Positions 25,287 through 34,145 are shown, numbered from the stretch's first letter. The stretch: DNA of 64,000 bases from Pullulanibacillus pueri (GCF_014639255.1 NZ_BMFV01000005.1:101554-165553), one strand, 5' to 3'. Notes: generated from the letters alone by a model not told the origin. Translations and numbers: made by a program.

Positions 25287-26396
25287 ATGAACAACTCTCG
25301 TTTGAGCCAAAACAAGTGGATTCAACTGCTATTTACATGTGTTCTTGCTATTATCGGTGGCTTTATTTTTAAATGTCTTCATTTACCTATCCCTTGGCTG
25401 CTCGGACCGATGATTTTTGTCCTACTAGGCTCAAAGGTTTCGAGAACACTCAAACCTTATTGGCCGCAGAAAATTCGTGATTCAGGCATGATCATTGTCG
25501 GCTACATGGTGGGGCTGTCCTTTACACTTGAAACGTTGAAAGAAATCGGAAAACAATTGCCCTCGATGGTATTATTCACCCTACTACTTCTACTCTGTAG
25601 TTGTGGTATTGGCTTTATCGTCGCTAAATTATCAAAGATACAATTTCCGACTGTCATGATGGGAAGCATTCCTGGTGGTCTTAGCCAAATGATCACCTTA
25701 GCGGAAGAACTTGAAGGCATTGATCTCACTGTTGTGACTTTCTTGCAAGTCTCAAGACTGATGATGATCATCTTCTTTGTCCCTATGCTTGTCTTTAGTC
25801 CATTATTTGGCGTCGCCGAACAACACACAACCGCAAGCGTTGCCCAAACGACAACGGCGAGCTGGGGTGGTCTCTTTCCTCACATTATCGTGTTTGCGAT
25901 TGTCTGTACACTGTGCGCACTTATTGGTAAGAAAATCAAATTTCCTACCGCCTTTTTATTAGGTCCAATGATCGCGACGATCATCCTAAATCTATCAGGT
26001 TTTTCCGGACCACAACTGCCGACCTTTATCATTAATGTTTCTCAGTTAATGATCGGAGGGTACATTGGCCTTATGCTGAAACCCAATAATTTAAAGTTAA
26101 AATTTATTCTACTCGCGTTTCTAAGTGGCGTTGTCTTAATCACCTGTTCCGTTGGCTTAAGTCTCTTGTTAGCAAAAATGCACGCTATAGCGATGGTGAC
26201 GAGCTTCTTAAGTCTCTCTCCAGGGGGAATGGACCAAATGGGAATTATTGCGCAAGAAGTCCATGCGAATCTCTCATTTGTCATCTGTTATCAGCTTTTC
26301 CGAACCTTATTTATTTTCATTGCAGTCCCTCCGCTGTTGAAGGCCATCTTTAAATCAAGGTTGTTACAAAATAAAGCAGCAGATAAAATTTCTTGA
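25287..26396 (+). CDS. AbrB-duplication family membrane protein
   Basis: The 369-residue protein has about ten membrane helices in two homologous halves. Each half has the family pattern: PIPWLLGPMI (about residues 33-42) and FPTAFLLGPMI (about 220-230), and PGGLSQMITLAEE versus PGGMDQMGIIAQE. The family was once called 'putative ammonia monooxygenase' and is unrelated to the AbrB DNA-binding protein. A transport role is likely, substrate unknown. AAGAAGTG lies 7 bases before the ATG. An insertion sequence begins just after its stop. Confidence 0.87.
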   Translation: MNNSRLSQNKWIQLLFTCVLAIIGGFIFKCLHLPIPWLLGPMIFVLLGSKVSRTLKPYWPQKIRDSGMIIVGYMVGLSFTLETLKEIGKQLPSMVLFTLLLLLCSCGIGFIVAKLSKIQFPTVMMGSIPGGLSQMITLAEELEGIDLTVVTFLQVSRLMMIIFFVPMLVFSPLFGVAEQHTTASVAQTTTASWGGLFPHIIVFAIVCTLCALIGKKIKFPTAFLLGPMIATIILNLSGFSGPQLPTFIINVSQLMIGGYIGLMLKPNNLKLKFILLAFLSGVVLITCSVGLSLLLAKMHAIAMVTSFLSLSPGGMDQMGIIAQEVHANLSFVICYQLFRTLFIFIAVPPLLKAIFKSRLLQNKAADKIS

Positions 26397-26399
26397 ACT

Positions 26400-26600
26400 A
26401 CCCACCACTTAGCCCTCTTACGAGTGGCTTGAAGTGGGGGATTCCTAAGTACGGAAGCCTATCGGCTTCTAATGGATTAGGCTATCCCGTAGTCCCTACG
26501 GTTAGAAGCCTTAGTGCTTCATTTTTAAGGTTTTGTCCTGCGTTAATATCTCTATCATGATGTGTGCCACATGAAGGGCACTCCCACTCACGAAGGTTGA
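26400..26600 (-). ncRNA. Probable omega (reRNA) guide RNA region of TnpB
   Basis: In characterised IS200/IS605 elements the guide RNA overlaps the 3' end of tnpB and runs to the right end. Here that stretch includes GTAGGGACTAC and GAAGCCGATAGGCTTC as hairpin sequences on the minus strand, and the end hairpin. The position is inferred from family knowledge. Confidence 0.4.
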
Positions 26601-27596
26601 GGTTCTTAACGTCTTTATTTTGATAGCCACAACAAGAACAAATTTGAGAACTGGCAAAGGTTTTAGAGACAACAATAACTTTTTTTCCATACCATTTGGC
26701 TTTGTACTCAAGCATAGTTCTAAACTGTATCCAAGAGACTTCGCTAATCGCTTTGGCAAGATGATGATTTTTGAGCATATTGGACACCTGCAAATCTTCA
26801 ATACCAATCACATCGTGGTTTTTGATGATGTCGGTTGAGATTTTTTGCAGGTAGTCCGTACGTGCACAGGTGATCCGCTCATGAATTTTTGCAACCTTCA
26901 TTCGTTGTTTACACCAATTCGAACCGCCCTTAGTACGTCTAGAAAGAATACGCTGAGCTTTCGCTAGCTTCTTTTCGAGTTTACGAAACCATTTTGGATG
27001 AGAAAATATCTCTCCTGTACTCAAAGTAGCCAATGCCTTCAAACCAACGTCAACACCAACGGAAGACCCTGTTTTTTCTAAAGGATGCACATCGGTTTCC
27101 ACAAGAAGGGAGACAAAGTATTTCCCGCTAGGATTGCGCCTAACGGTGGCATTCAGAATACGCCCTTTTACATCACGGCTCTTAGCAAACCGAACAAGAC
27201 CCAATTTAGGCAGTTTTATTTTGTGGTCAACAATGGCAATATTTCCGTTGATTTCTTTTGTTGTGTAAGACTGCACGCTATTCTTTTTAGACTTGAAGCG
27301 AGGGGGTTTGTTTTGTTTTTTGAAGAAGCGTGTATACGAATCCGCAAGATGTTTCAGTGAGGATTGAAGCGCAATGCTGTCCACTTCTTTTAGCCATGTC
27401 AATTCCTTTTTCAACTGTGTTAATTCAGCAGAACAGGTAGTGTAGGTTAATCCTATGCCCGTTTCTTTGTATGTATCCTTCCATTTTCCTAAAAAATGAT
27501 TGAAAACAAAACGACTGCATCCGATTGTTTTAGCCATTAGAATTTTCTGTGCTTATTGGGATAGATACGGAATTGATAGGCCTTGTTGACTAACAT
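26482..27596 (-). pseudogene. tnpB: RNA-guided endonuclease TnpB, with N-terminal frameshift
   Basis: A start with a good ribosome site (GAGGTGAGAATAATG, start 27596) opens [15 protein letters not shown] and then hits TAA near 27538. The remaining 351 codons continue in another frame ([15 protein letters not shown]...). One missing A in AATAAGC (expected AATAAAGC) explains the break. The rest looks intact: RuvC acidic residues in [23 protein letters not shown] and HHDRDINAG, and a CSCCG...CPSC zinc finger. Reinitiation at ATG 27537 would lack a ribosome site and the first strand of the protein. Confidence 0.75.
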
Positions 27597-27794
27597 TATT
27601 CTCACCTCTTTCATATAGGAACGTATATTCCTATTATACTATAGGTTAAGAAGTTTGGCTAGTGCCAACCGACATTTATCCCCACTTACTCATTGGGCTA
27701 CGCCCCTCTTATGCCTAGAAGTGGGAGTCTTCTGTCGGAAAACGATAAAAGAACTGACTCACTCCAAGACTAGGACCAAACATATTTTTCTCAT

Positions 27795-27842
27795 GAAAAA
27801 CCCCAACTCATTCAAACTCTCTTGAATGGTTGGGGTTTTTTA
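27795..27842. terminator. Strong bidirectional terminator, murB side
   Basis: AACCCCAACTCATTCAA and TTGAATGGTTGGGGTT pair almost fully around a 6-base loop. T-runs follow on both strands. It lies 10 bases after the murB stop. Confidence 0.88.
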
Positions 27843-27851
27843 TCGTTCATG

Positions 27852-28772
27852 TTATTCTCTCGGTTCTTCGCCAATAATTTTAACTTCTGTTTCAAGTGTC
27901 ACGCCAAAATGATCCTTCACGCTTTCCTGAACATGTTCAATCACGGATAAATAATCCTTTGCAGTGGCCTGATTCACATTAACGATAAAACCCGCATGCT
28001 TTTTAGAAACCTCGGCGCCACCCACACGGTAGCCTTGTAAGCCACTATCCTGAATAAGTTTCCCCGCATAATAACCCGGAGGTCGTTTAAAGACACTCCC
28101 ACATGAAGGATATTCGAGTGGCTGTTTGGACTCTCTTAAAAAGGTTAACTCATCCATTTTTGATTTGATCTCTTGGCCGTTTCCTGGTTCTAAATGGAAA
28201 TGGGCTTCTAGAACAATTAAGCCCCTCTTTTGTATTGAACTCGTTCGATAACTCAATTCTAATTGACCTGCACTAACCTTGGATATTTCTCCATCTTCAT
28301 CAATGATTAAAGCACTTTCTAACACATCAGACACTTCACCACCATAGGCACCGGCATTCATATAGAGCGCACCCCCAACCGATCCGGGTATACCACAGGC
28401 AAACTCTAATCCTGTCAGGCTCTTTTCTAAAGCAAAACGAGAGGCATCAATAATTCTTGCCCCACTTTGCGCGGTGATATAGTGGCCGTCCGACTCAATA
28501 TTCTTGAGTTGCGTAAGATTCAAAACAAGCCCCCGAATCCCACCGTCTCTTATTAAAACATTAGACCCATTGCCCATAATCGTAAGGGGGATCTCATTAT
28601 TTTTGGCAAACGCAACGACGGTCTGAATATCTTCATAATTTTTCGGGAAAATGAGAAAGTCCGCTTGCCCACCGATTTTTGTATACGTATAGTCCTTTAA
28701 AAACTCATCCTGTTTTATCTCGCTATTTTTTAATTGTGTATTTAAATGTCGGAACACTTCTTGTTTTTCCAT
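27852..28772 (-). CDS. murB: UDP-N-acetylenolpyruvoylglucosamine reductase
   Basis: MurB is the FAD enzyme that reduces UDP-GlcNAc-enolpyruvate with NADPH to UDP-MurNAc in peptidoglycan synthesis. The 306-residue protein has the FAD-domain segments YTKIGGQADFLIFP (about 26-39), MGNGSNVLIRDGG and ACGIPGSVGGALYMNAGAYGG. It also has the proton-donor serine in CGSVFKRP (about 226-233) and a final LETEVKIIGE with the catalytic Glu. AAGGGG is 6 bases before the ATG. It is monocistronic, away from the mur/fts cluster, as in several Bacilli. Confidence 0.96.
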   Translation of the reverse strand: MEKQEVFRHLNTQLKNSEIKQDEFLKDYTYTKIGGQADFLIFPKNYEDIQTVVAFAKNNEIPLTIMGNGSNVLIRDGGIRGLVLNLTQLKNIESDGHYITAQSGARIIDASRFALEKSLTGLEFACGIPGSVGGALYMNAGAYGGEVSDVLESALIIDEDGEISKVSAGQLELSYRTSSIQKRGLIVLEAHFHLEPGNGQEIKSKMDELTFLRESKQPLEYPSCGSVFKRPPGYYAGKLIQDSGLQGYRVGGAEVSKKHAGFIVNVNQATAKDYLSVIEHVQESVKDHFGVTLETEVKIIGEEPRE

Positions 28773-29003
28773 AGTTTACCCCTTAATTTCTTTTTCAAAT
28801 AACATTCTTGTTATAACCATAAGATGAAAAAACTTAACATGATTCATTATAACTCAAACGGCCATAGCCTTAAAATAAAGTTTGATTAAAGTTCATTAAC
28901 AAGACACGACACCATGCGTTACACTCGAAGTTGATTCAAAAATTTGAATTGTTACTAAAGGAGGTGATAATGTAATATTATTAATCAAAAGGAGTGGTTG
29001 ATT

Positions 29004-29846
29004 GTGAGTCCATTGATTCCCGAGGTCACATTGAACGACGGTATGTATCTGCCCGCTATCGGTCTTGGTACCTATAGTCTTAATGGTAATGAAGGTGCTC
29101 ATGCTATAAAAAGTGCTATAGATATGGGTTACAGACTCATCGACACGGCTTATAATTATGAAAACGAAGGAACTGTAGGTGAAGCGGTTCGACGTAGTAC
29201 CGTTCCGAGACAGGAGCTATTGATTACATCCAAACTTCCCGGTCGCTATCATACATATGATAAAGCTATTACCACCATTCAAGAATCCTTATATCGGGCC
29301 CACCTTGATTATTATGATCTGTATCTTATCCATTGGCCAAATCCTCAACAAGATCATTATGTTGAAGCATGGCAAGCCTTAATTGATGCTAAAAAATGGG
29401 GATTAGTCTGTTCAATTGGGGTTTGTAATTTCCTGCCTGAACATCTTGAGCGATTAAAACGCGAAACGGGGGTCATCCCAAGCATTAACCAAATCGAGCT
29501 ACACCCCTTTTTCAACCAGGAAAAACAAAGAAAATGGCATGAAGAGCATCATATCGCAACGGAGTCATGGAGCCCATTAGCCCGAGCAGCCACTATTTTA
29601 GAGAATAAAACGTTGCAACAAGTTGCCGCCCATCATCATAAGACCATCGCGCAAATTATTTTGCGTTGGCATTATCAACTCGGTGCGATTTCAATACCAA
29701 AATCCGCCTCTCCTCAGCGTCAACTCGAAAATATATCGATTTTTGATTTCTCTTTAGAGGATCAAGAAATGAGTGACATTTTAGCTCTTACTCGTTCTGA
29801 CGGCAGAATAAACAATCAGGATCCTGCCACTTATGAAGAATTTTAG
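29004..29846 (+). CDS. Aldo/keto reductase (AKR5-like)
   Basis: The 280-residue NADPH-dependent reductase of aldehydes and ketones has the AKR pattern: MYLPAIGLGTYSL, the catalytic DTAYNYENE (Asp/Tyr), ITSKLPG (Lys), YLIHWPNP (His) and QIELHPF, ending with the cofactor segment SIPKSASPQRQLENISIFDF. The GTG at 29004 has AAAGGAG 9 bases upstream. The in-frame TTG at 28998 is too close. It forms a two-gene unit with the kinase 10 bases downstream. Confidence 0.88.
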   Translation: MSPLIPEVTLNDGMYLPAIGLGTYSLNGNEGAHAIKSAIDMGYRLIDTAYNYENEGTVGEAVRRSTVPRQELLITSKLPGRYHTYDKAITTIQESLYRAHLDYYDLYLIHWPNPQQDHYVEAWQALIDAKKWGLVCSIGVCNFLPEHLERLKRETGVIPSINQIELHPFFNQEKQRKWHEEHHIATESWSPLARAATILENKTLQQVAAHHHKTIAQIILRWHYQLGAISIPKSASPQRQLENISIFDFSLEDQEMSDILALTRSDGRINNQDPATYEEF

Positions 29847-29856
29847 GGGGAATGAA

Positions 29857-30396
29857 GTGAAAATCCAAATTATCGGTGGCTCTGGTACGGGTAAAAGCAC
29901 CTTAGCGAAATTTATAAGTGGGAAAGAAAAAATTCAGTGGATTGATACGGATCGTTATCTTTGGAAGGATGACACCTTTACAGAAAATCATCCAGTAGAA
30001 AAACGAATGGAACTTTATCAAAGAGACATGAGAGCAAGCCCTTGTTATGTTGCCTCGGGTTCAGTTTTTTCGTGGTATCCAAAAGGATTTAGTGACCGCG
30101 ATCTTTTGGTCTTTCTGACCCTTGATGAAGCTGTTCGTATGGAACGATTACGAAAAAGAGAGATTGAGCGCTACGGTCATCATACGATGTGGCTTGATGC
30201 AAATGGTCACTATACTAATGATTTTATCGAATGGTGCAAGACGTATCTGACTGAAAAAGATCCAAGCGCGTCCGGAACTTATGCAGAGCAAACCTATCAA
30301 ATCGAACATTCCAAAAGCCCTGTTTTACAACTCGATAGCTCAAAGCACGTTGAAGAACTCTACACTGAAATTTTAAGGCAACTAAGAACAAATTGA
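29857..30396 (+). CDS. P-loop NTPase / small-molecule kinase-like protein
   Basis: The 179-residue protein starts VKIQIIGGSGTGKSTLAKFI with a Walker A loop (about residues 7-15). It then has WIDTDRYLWKDD, a basic lid region RLRKREIERYGHHT, and VLQLDSS near the end. It resembles adenylate-kinase-like or 'FlaR/topology modulation' P-loop proteins of Bacilli. The phosphate acceptor is not known. The GTG at 29857 follows AGGGGG by 6 bases. It is probably co-transcribed with the aldo/keto reductase. Confidence 0.75.
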   Translation: MKIQIIGGSGTGKSTLAKFISGKEKIQWIDTDRYLWKDDTFTENHPVEKRMELYQRDMRASPCYVASGSVFSWYPKGFSDRDLLVFLTLDEAVRMERLRKREIERYGHHTMWLDANGHYTNDFIEWCKTYLTEKDPSASGTYAEQTYQIEHSKSPVLQLDSSKHVEELYTEILRQLRTN

Positions 30397-30469
30397 CTGC
30401 CACCAAGTCATAGTCATAGAAGATAAACTTTTCCTCCGAAGCCTTTCTTCTTCGTCAGCCTATACTCAT

Positions 30470-30525
30470 CTTTAGAAAACTGGACTTGTTGCCAAGACAA
30501 GTTATACATTCTGACGTTATTAACA
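30470..30525 (+). repeat. Short dispersed repeat, copy 3
   Basis: It reads TTAGAAAACTGGACTTGTTGCC then AAGTTATACATTCTGACGTTA, matching the ends of the copies at 6.3 and 15.8 kb. Confidence 0.6.
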
Positions 30526-30529
30526 AAAA

Positions 30530-30570
30530 AATAAACCCTCTAAATCGGATTCAGATTTAGAGGGTTTATT
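30530..30570. terminator. Strong bidirectional terminator
   Basis: A perfect 17-bp stem, AATAAACCCTCTAAATC (30530-30546) with its complement (30554-30570), has a 7-base loop. TTTTTTT lies in the minus-strand tail. It serves the convergent kinase and glycosyltransferase genes. Confidence 0.9.
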
Positions 30571-30623
30571 CTTACGGGCTTACCCTTCTAGTAAGCTGCA
30601 AGAATAAGACGTGCTCTTATCAT

Positions 30624-31823
30624 TTATACTTGTACGTTACCGTTATAATTTTCAGCAAATCTTAAGATCGCATCAACACCACTTTGATAGCCTCCTGCTT
30701 CACGGAAAGATTCGCTAATGCGTTTTGCACCATTTCTATAAGAGGCATCATTTAAGACTGTGAAAACAGCCTCTTTCAAAGCTTCACCCGTCACCGTCTG
30801 TAAATCCAATTGAATACCTGCCCCCAGTTCTTCGACACGGTCCGCAACCATTGGCTGGTCACTCCCGGCCGGAAGCATTACCAGCGGAACATTAAAATAA
30901 AGCGCTTCATTGGTACTATTCATTCCGCAGTGCGTAATAAAAGCATCCGCCTGTTCCAACACTTTGAGTTGTGGAACATAAGGACGAATGATGATGTTAT
31001 CAGAGGTCGGCCCAAGGGCATCGATATCCGTGTGTCTTCCCACGCTAAGGATAATATTATAAGGCTCGTTTTTAAAGGTCTGTAAAACCAATTGATAGAA
31101 ATCGGGCTGATCGTTAAGCACCGTACCCATAGAGATGTAGATGAGAGGGTACTCTTTTTCAAATTTGAAAGGAAGCTCGCCCTCACCCTCCGTTCGCGAA
31201 GTAATTGAAGGTCCAATGAACTTATACTGCTCATCGGAAAAGCGCTCGTCATTCATTTGAAAAAATCGAGAGGTAAACACGAGGTTGAAATCTCCATCAC
31301 AAAGGAGAGCCTTTGGAAAATCCGGTAACTCCATCTTATATTTATGTCTTAATTGTTCAATCATCTTCTTTAATTTATCAGAATCTATCATTGTCCTTAA
31401 CTGGGACTTTTCTCTTAATTTTTTTAATCGCTCAGTAAACTTATCATCAAGAGCAAAAATAGACCAAGTCGAAATCGTTGGTTTATTCAGCAGGTGACCT
31501 ATCATTTTCCCAGGTAATGCATTGGCATCATAGAGGACATAATCGATGTCATCACTTACTGTGTCCCTATATATATGATCAACGATCCCTTCAATACGTT
31601 CTAGAAAAGAAAAAATCCCATAGGGTGGTTTATCTTTTTTTGACAACTCCAGTTCAAAATCTAACGGTCTAAATTCTGCACCTGCATGTTCTAAACGCAC
31701 TTTAAAAGGCTCACTGCAGTAATAGATCACTCTCTCCCCATGTCTCGTCAATTCCTTTACAATGCCTAGAGTCGGGTTCACATGACCCTCAGCCGGTAAA
31801 TTAATATACAAATAGTTTGCCAA
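30624..31823 (-). CDS. Macrolide-type UDP-glycosyltransferase (GT1, MGT family)
   Basis: The roughly 399-residue GT-B enzyme has the N-terminal YLYINLPAEGHVNPTLGIVKEL (acceptor domain). In the C-terminal donor domain it has YISMGTV, RPYVPQLKVLEQADAFITHCGMNS (about residues 285-308) and PLVMLPAGSDQP. Bacillus relatives (YjiC, YojK, YdhE) glucosylate flavonoids, macrolides and other hydrophobic aglycones. The TTG at 31823 (MANYLYINLP) has AAGG 8 bases upstream. A GTG at 31832 overlaps the ribosome site. Confidence 0.88.
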   Translation of the reverse strand: MANYLYINLPAEGHVNPTLGIVKELTRHGERVIYYCSEPFKVRLEHAGAEFRPLDFELELSKKDKPPYGIFSFLERIEGIVDHIYRDTVSDDIDYVLYDANALPGKMIGHLLNKPTISTWSIFALDDKFTERLKKLREKSQLRTMIDSDKLKKMIEQLRHKYKMELPDFPKALLCDGDFNLVFTSRFFQMNDERFSDEQYKFIGPSITSRTEGEGELPFKFEKEYPLIYISMGTVLNDQPDFYQLVLQTFKNEPYNIILSVGRHTDIDALGPTSDNIIIRPYVPQLKVLEQADAFITHCGMNSTNEALYFNVPLVMLPAGSDQPMVADRVEELGAGIQLDLQTVTGEALKEAVFTVLNDASYRNGAKRISESFREAGGYQSGVDAILRFAENYNGNVQV

Positions 31824-32013
31824 CAAAAACACCTTCTCAAAAAATTAATAGGTTTGTCTACCCTTCTCCATCGTAAAGAACATGATGAGCCTAGGACAAG
31901 ATGCAAAGGTTTTAGAACTTTTGTAACCTAGGAAAGGTTTAGATCGAGTGACTAGACTCAAAGTTTGAATAAAGATTTATATACAGCACTTACTCCTAAT
32001 CCTCCCTTCTACT

Positions 32014-32325
32014 AAGAAAAACCGGGCGAAAAGCATGCCCGGTCCTTATTCAGTTGGGCATTAAAAAGCTTTTTTACCAAAATGCTTCGTCAGTATCAAG
32101 TGGATTGGAGCGAAAGACGCGAGACTCCTTCGGGAACAGCACGTGTCCGAAGATCCACTTGGGAAACTCGATTATCATCCCAAGTTAGCTGAGGCCACTA
32201 AGGACGATCGGCTAAAAACGTCACGTCCTGTGACGACGCCGACCCTACCCACATCGTGTGGGCATGAGGAAAGCGAGCGTTCTGGAGCGGAAATCCACAC
32301 CTTCCTGATGACCAGAATTTTATAC
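32014..32325 (+). repeat. Large dispersed non-coding repeat, copy C
   Basis: It starts AGAAAAACCGGGCG and ends TTCCTGATGACCAGAATTTTATAC. It contains GCGAGACTCCTTCGGGAACAGC, then CACGTGTCCGAAGATCCACTTGGG in place of the CAACCAGCG version. That alternative core is the one also found reversed in the 306-bp element. Confidence 0.85.
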
Positions 32326-32337
32326 ATTCTTATATTT

Positions 32338-32768
32338 TGAGAAAAACCGGGCAAGCGCCCGTTCCTCATATGGATATTGAAATAGTGTTTGTTAATAAAG
32401 GGCACCGTCAGCAACCCAGTTGATCTGAACGGAAGGCGCGAGACTCCTTCGGGAACAGCAACCAGCGTAACTTCACGAATACACTTCGAGTTGTTCCGAG
32501 AAAGCTGACTTCAAAGCAATACTTGTAGACGCAGGAACAGGGGTTTTTATTCATAAATACTTGGAACACAAAGAGTCTATTCCCAAGTTAGCTGAGGCCA
32601 GTAAGGATGATCGGTTAAAATCGTCACGTCCTGTGACAACACCGATCCTACCCACATCAAAAATCGTAAAAAACACGATTTTTCTGCGAGGATTATTCTC
32701 TTAGAAGCTTTCCTTAGTCCTGTGGGCATGAGGAAAGCGAGCGACCTGGAGTGGCGATCAACACAATA
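32338..32768 (+). repeat. Large dispersed non-coding repeat, copy D, tandem with C
   Basis: It follows copy C head to tail after about 12 bases. It has ACCGGGCAAGCGCCCGT, the CAACCAGCG core, CTGACTTCAAAG, AAAAATCGTAAAAAACACGATT, and GAGGAAAGCGAGCG. It runs to GATCAACAC beside the tetR terminator. Confidence 0.85.
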
Positions 32769-32808
32769 AAAAAACGAGAAAGGAACATCAGACATTCCTC
32801 TCTCGTTC
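32767..32808 (-). terminator. Terminator of the tetR gene
   Basis: AACGAGA-A-AGGAA pairs with TTCCT-C-TCTCGTT (32773-32807). The minus-strand tail reads CGTTTTTTTATTG. Confidence 0.82.
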
Positions 32809-32846
32809 TATACAATCAATACAATATAGTTTTTTGATGACACCCT

Positions 32847-33461
32847 TTAAGGCTGTGGAATAAAGGTGGAACAAAGCTGATCCAAAATGTCATCAGGCGA
32901 ATACCCACGCACTTCCCTTTGAAATAAATAGGCATCACTTCTTAAAGCCGTAAGTAACATATCGGATCTAAACACATTGTTGGGTTGACCCCCGCTCCCT
33001 GTGTAGATCTCATCAAAAAGAGCGACGAAGAGCTGATGCAGTTCTTCATATAAAGGACCGTACGCTTTTCCAGATGTCTTTCGATGAGTAGACGCCGAAT
33101 CCTCAACACCCTTAAGCAACTGAGCTTTACTCTCCCTGAAACGAATAAATAGGCTAAGAATCCCTTTTAACCTTGTTCTGGGTGGTTCTGTTTGATTCTC
33201 CTCTAAATAGGCATCAATATCCTCAAAGCAGAGAACCACATTATCTTTAATTAAGTCGAGACAGAGTTCTCCTTTATTTCTGTAACGGCGATAAAGTGTC
33301 CCCGGACCAATGCCAGCCTCTGCAGCAATTTGATTCATGCTCACTTGCTCCACACCCTTTTGATTAAAGAGCCTGAAGGCAGTGTCTAATATACGCTGAC
33401 GATTCTCAGCCGCATCTCGGCGTTCCATTCGAGTATAAGAAGTCTTCCCATCCTTCATCAT
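32847..33461 (-). CDS. TetR/AcrR family transcriptional regulator
   Basis: The 204-residue repressor has an N-terminal helix-turn-helix (RQRILDTAFRLFNQKG, then VSMNQIAAEAGIGPGTLYRRYRNKGELC, about residues 22-67) and a C-terminal ligand-binding helical domain of SbtR-like type. AAGGAGG is 5 bases before the first of two ATG codons. It is divergent from a cysteine hydrolase and an exporter, with operator-like palindromes between (33500-33541). It probably controls both sides. Confidence 0.9.
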   Translation of the reverse strand: MMKDGKTSYTRMERRDAAENRQRILDTAFRLFNQKGVEQVSMNQIAAEAGIGPGTLYRRYRNKGELCLDLIKDNVVLCFEDIDAYLEENQTEPPRTRLKGILSLFIRFRESKAQLLKGVEDSASTHRKTSGKAYGPLYEELHQLFVALFDEIYTGSGGQPNNVFRSDMLLTALRSDAYLFQREVRGYSPDDILDQLCSTFIPQP

Positions 33462-33490
33462 CTATCCCTCCTTATCTATGACGAACAACT

Positions 33491-33541
33491 TGACAAATGG
33501 AGACATCTCCGTTTATTATAAGTGGTAGAGTTCTCCACTTA
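33491..33541 (+). promoter_or_regulatory. Promoter with two palindromes in the tetR divergent region
   Basis: TTGACA (33491-33496) and TTATTA/TATTAT (33514-33520) form a promoter for the hydrolase gene. GGAGA-CA-TCTCC (33500-33511) lies in the spacer. AAGTGG-9-CCACTT (33521-33541) lies just downstream. Both are typical TetR operator positions. Confidence 0.65.
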
Positions 33542-33573
33542 ATAATAACTTAATGAAAAGAGGTTGACAACAT

Positions 33574-34140
33574 ATGTCAAATAGTAAAACAGCATTACTC
33601 GTTATGGACGTCCAAAATGGTATTGTTCCACACATAGGGGACAATCTAGAGGAAGCACTCGCTACTTATCAGAAGGCCATCCATTCCGCTCGTAAACATG
33701 ACATTCCTGTGATTTATGTGAGAGTGGGTTTTAGCGAAGGCTATCCTGAAATTAGCCCTAATAACAAAGGCTTCTCACAAATATCAAAATATGGTGGCAT
33801 GACCGTCAATGATGACGCGACTCAAATCCACGAAGCTGTAAAACCCGAAGGAAATGAACCAGTTGTTACAAAATATCGCGTGAGCGCGTTTGCTGGTAGC
33901 AATCTTGAAGTGATCCTGCGTTCACAGCAAATCGATACGATTGTTCTTAGTGGCATAGCGACAAGTGGTGTCGTGCTCTCGACATTACGGGAAGCTGCGG
34001 ACAAAGACTTTAAAATAAAAGTACTCACTGACGCTTGTTTTGATGGAGATCCTGAAGTTCATAAGGTCCTAATAGAAAAGGTTTTTCCCAAACAGGCTGA
34101 TACCCTCACTGTTAATGATTGGACAAGTACATTAGATTAA
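33574..34140 (+). CDS. Isochorismatase-fold cysteine hydrolase
   Basis: The 188-residue enzyme has ALLVMDVQNGIVP (catalytic Asp), VTKYRVSAFAGSNL (Lys in place), and IDTIVLSGIATSGVVLSTLREA. In the last stretch the usual nucleophilic Cys position reads TSGVV rather than xxCV. The apparent lack of that Cys makes hydrolase activity uncertain. The family includes nicotinamidase-like and RutB-like amidases. It is first in an operon with the exporter and is regulated by the divergent TetR protein. Confidence 0.78.
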   Translation: MSNSKTALLVMDVQNGIVPHIGDNLEEALATYQKAIHSARKHDIPVIYVRVGFSEGYPEISPNNKGFSQISKYGGMTVNDDATQIHEAVKPEGNEPVVTKYRVSAFAGSNLEVILRSQQIDTIVLSGIATSGVVLSTLREAADKDFKIKVLTDACFDGDPEVHKVLIEKVFPKQADTLTVNDWTSTLD

Positions 34141-34145
34141 AGCAA

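Larger units (their letters stand above)
26397..27740 (-). mobile_element. IS200/IS605-superfamily element, TnpB-only (IS1341-like)
   Basis: The element has one gene, tnpB, and no tnpA. Both ends have subterminal hairpins related to each other. At the right end, CCCACCACTTAGCC (26401-26414) pairs with GGCTTGAAGTGGG (26426-26438). At the left, CCCACTT (27681-27687) pairs with AAGTGGG (27719-27725) around a GGGCTACGCCC core. Such elements lack inverted repeats and target duplications and need a TnpA in trans to move. The outer limits are approximate. Confidence 0.75.

Noticed and set aside
32143..32414. Short frames on both strands within 32.1-32.8 kb
   Set aside because: All lie in repeat copies C and D, and the same peptide pieces recur at the other copies.
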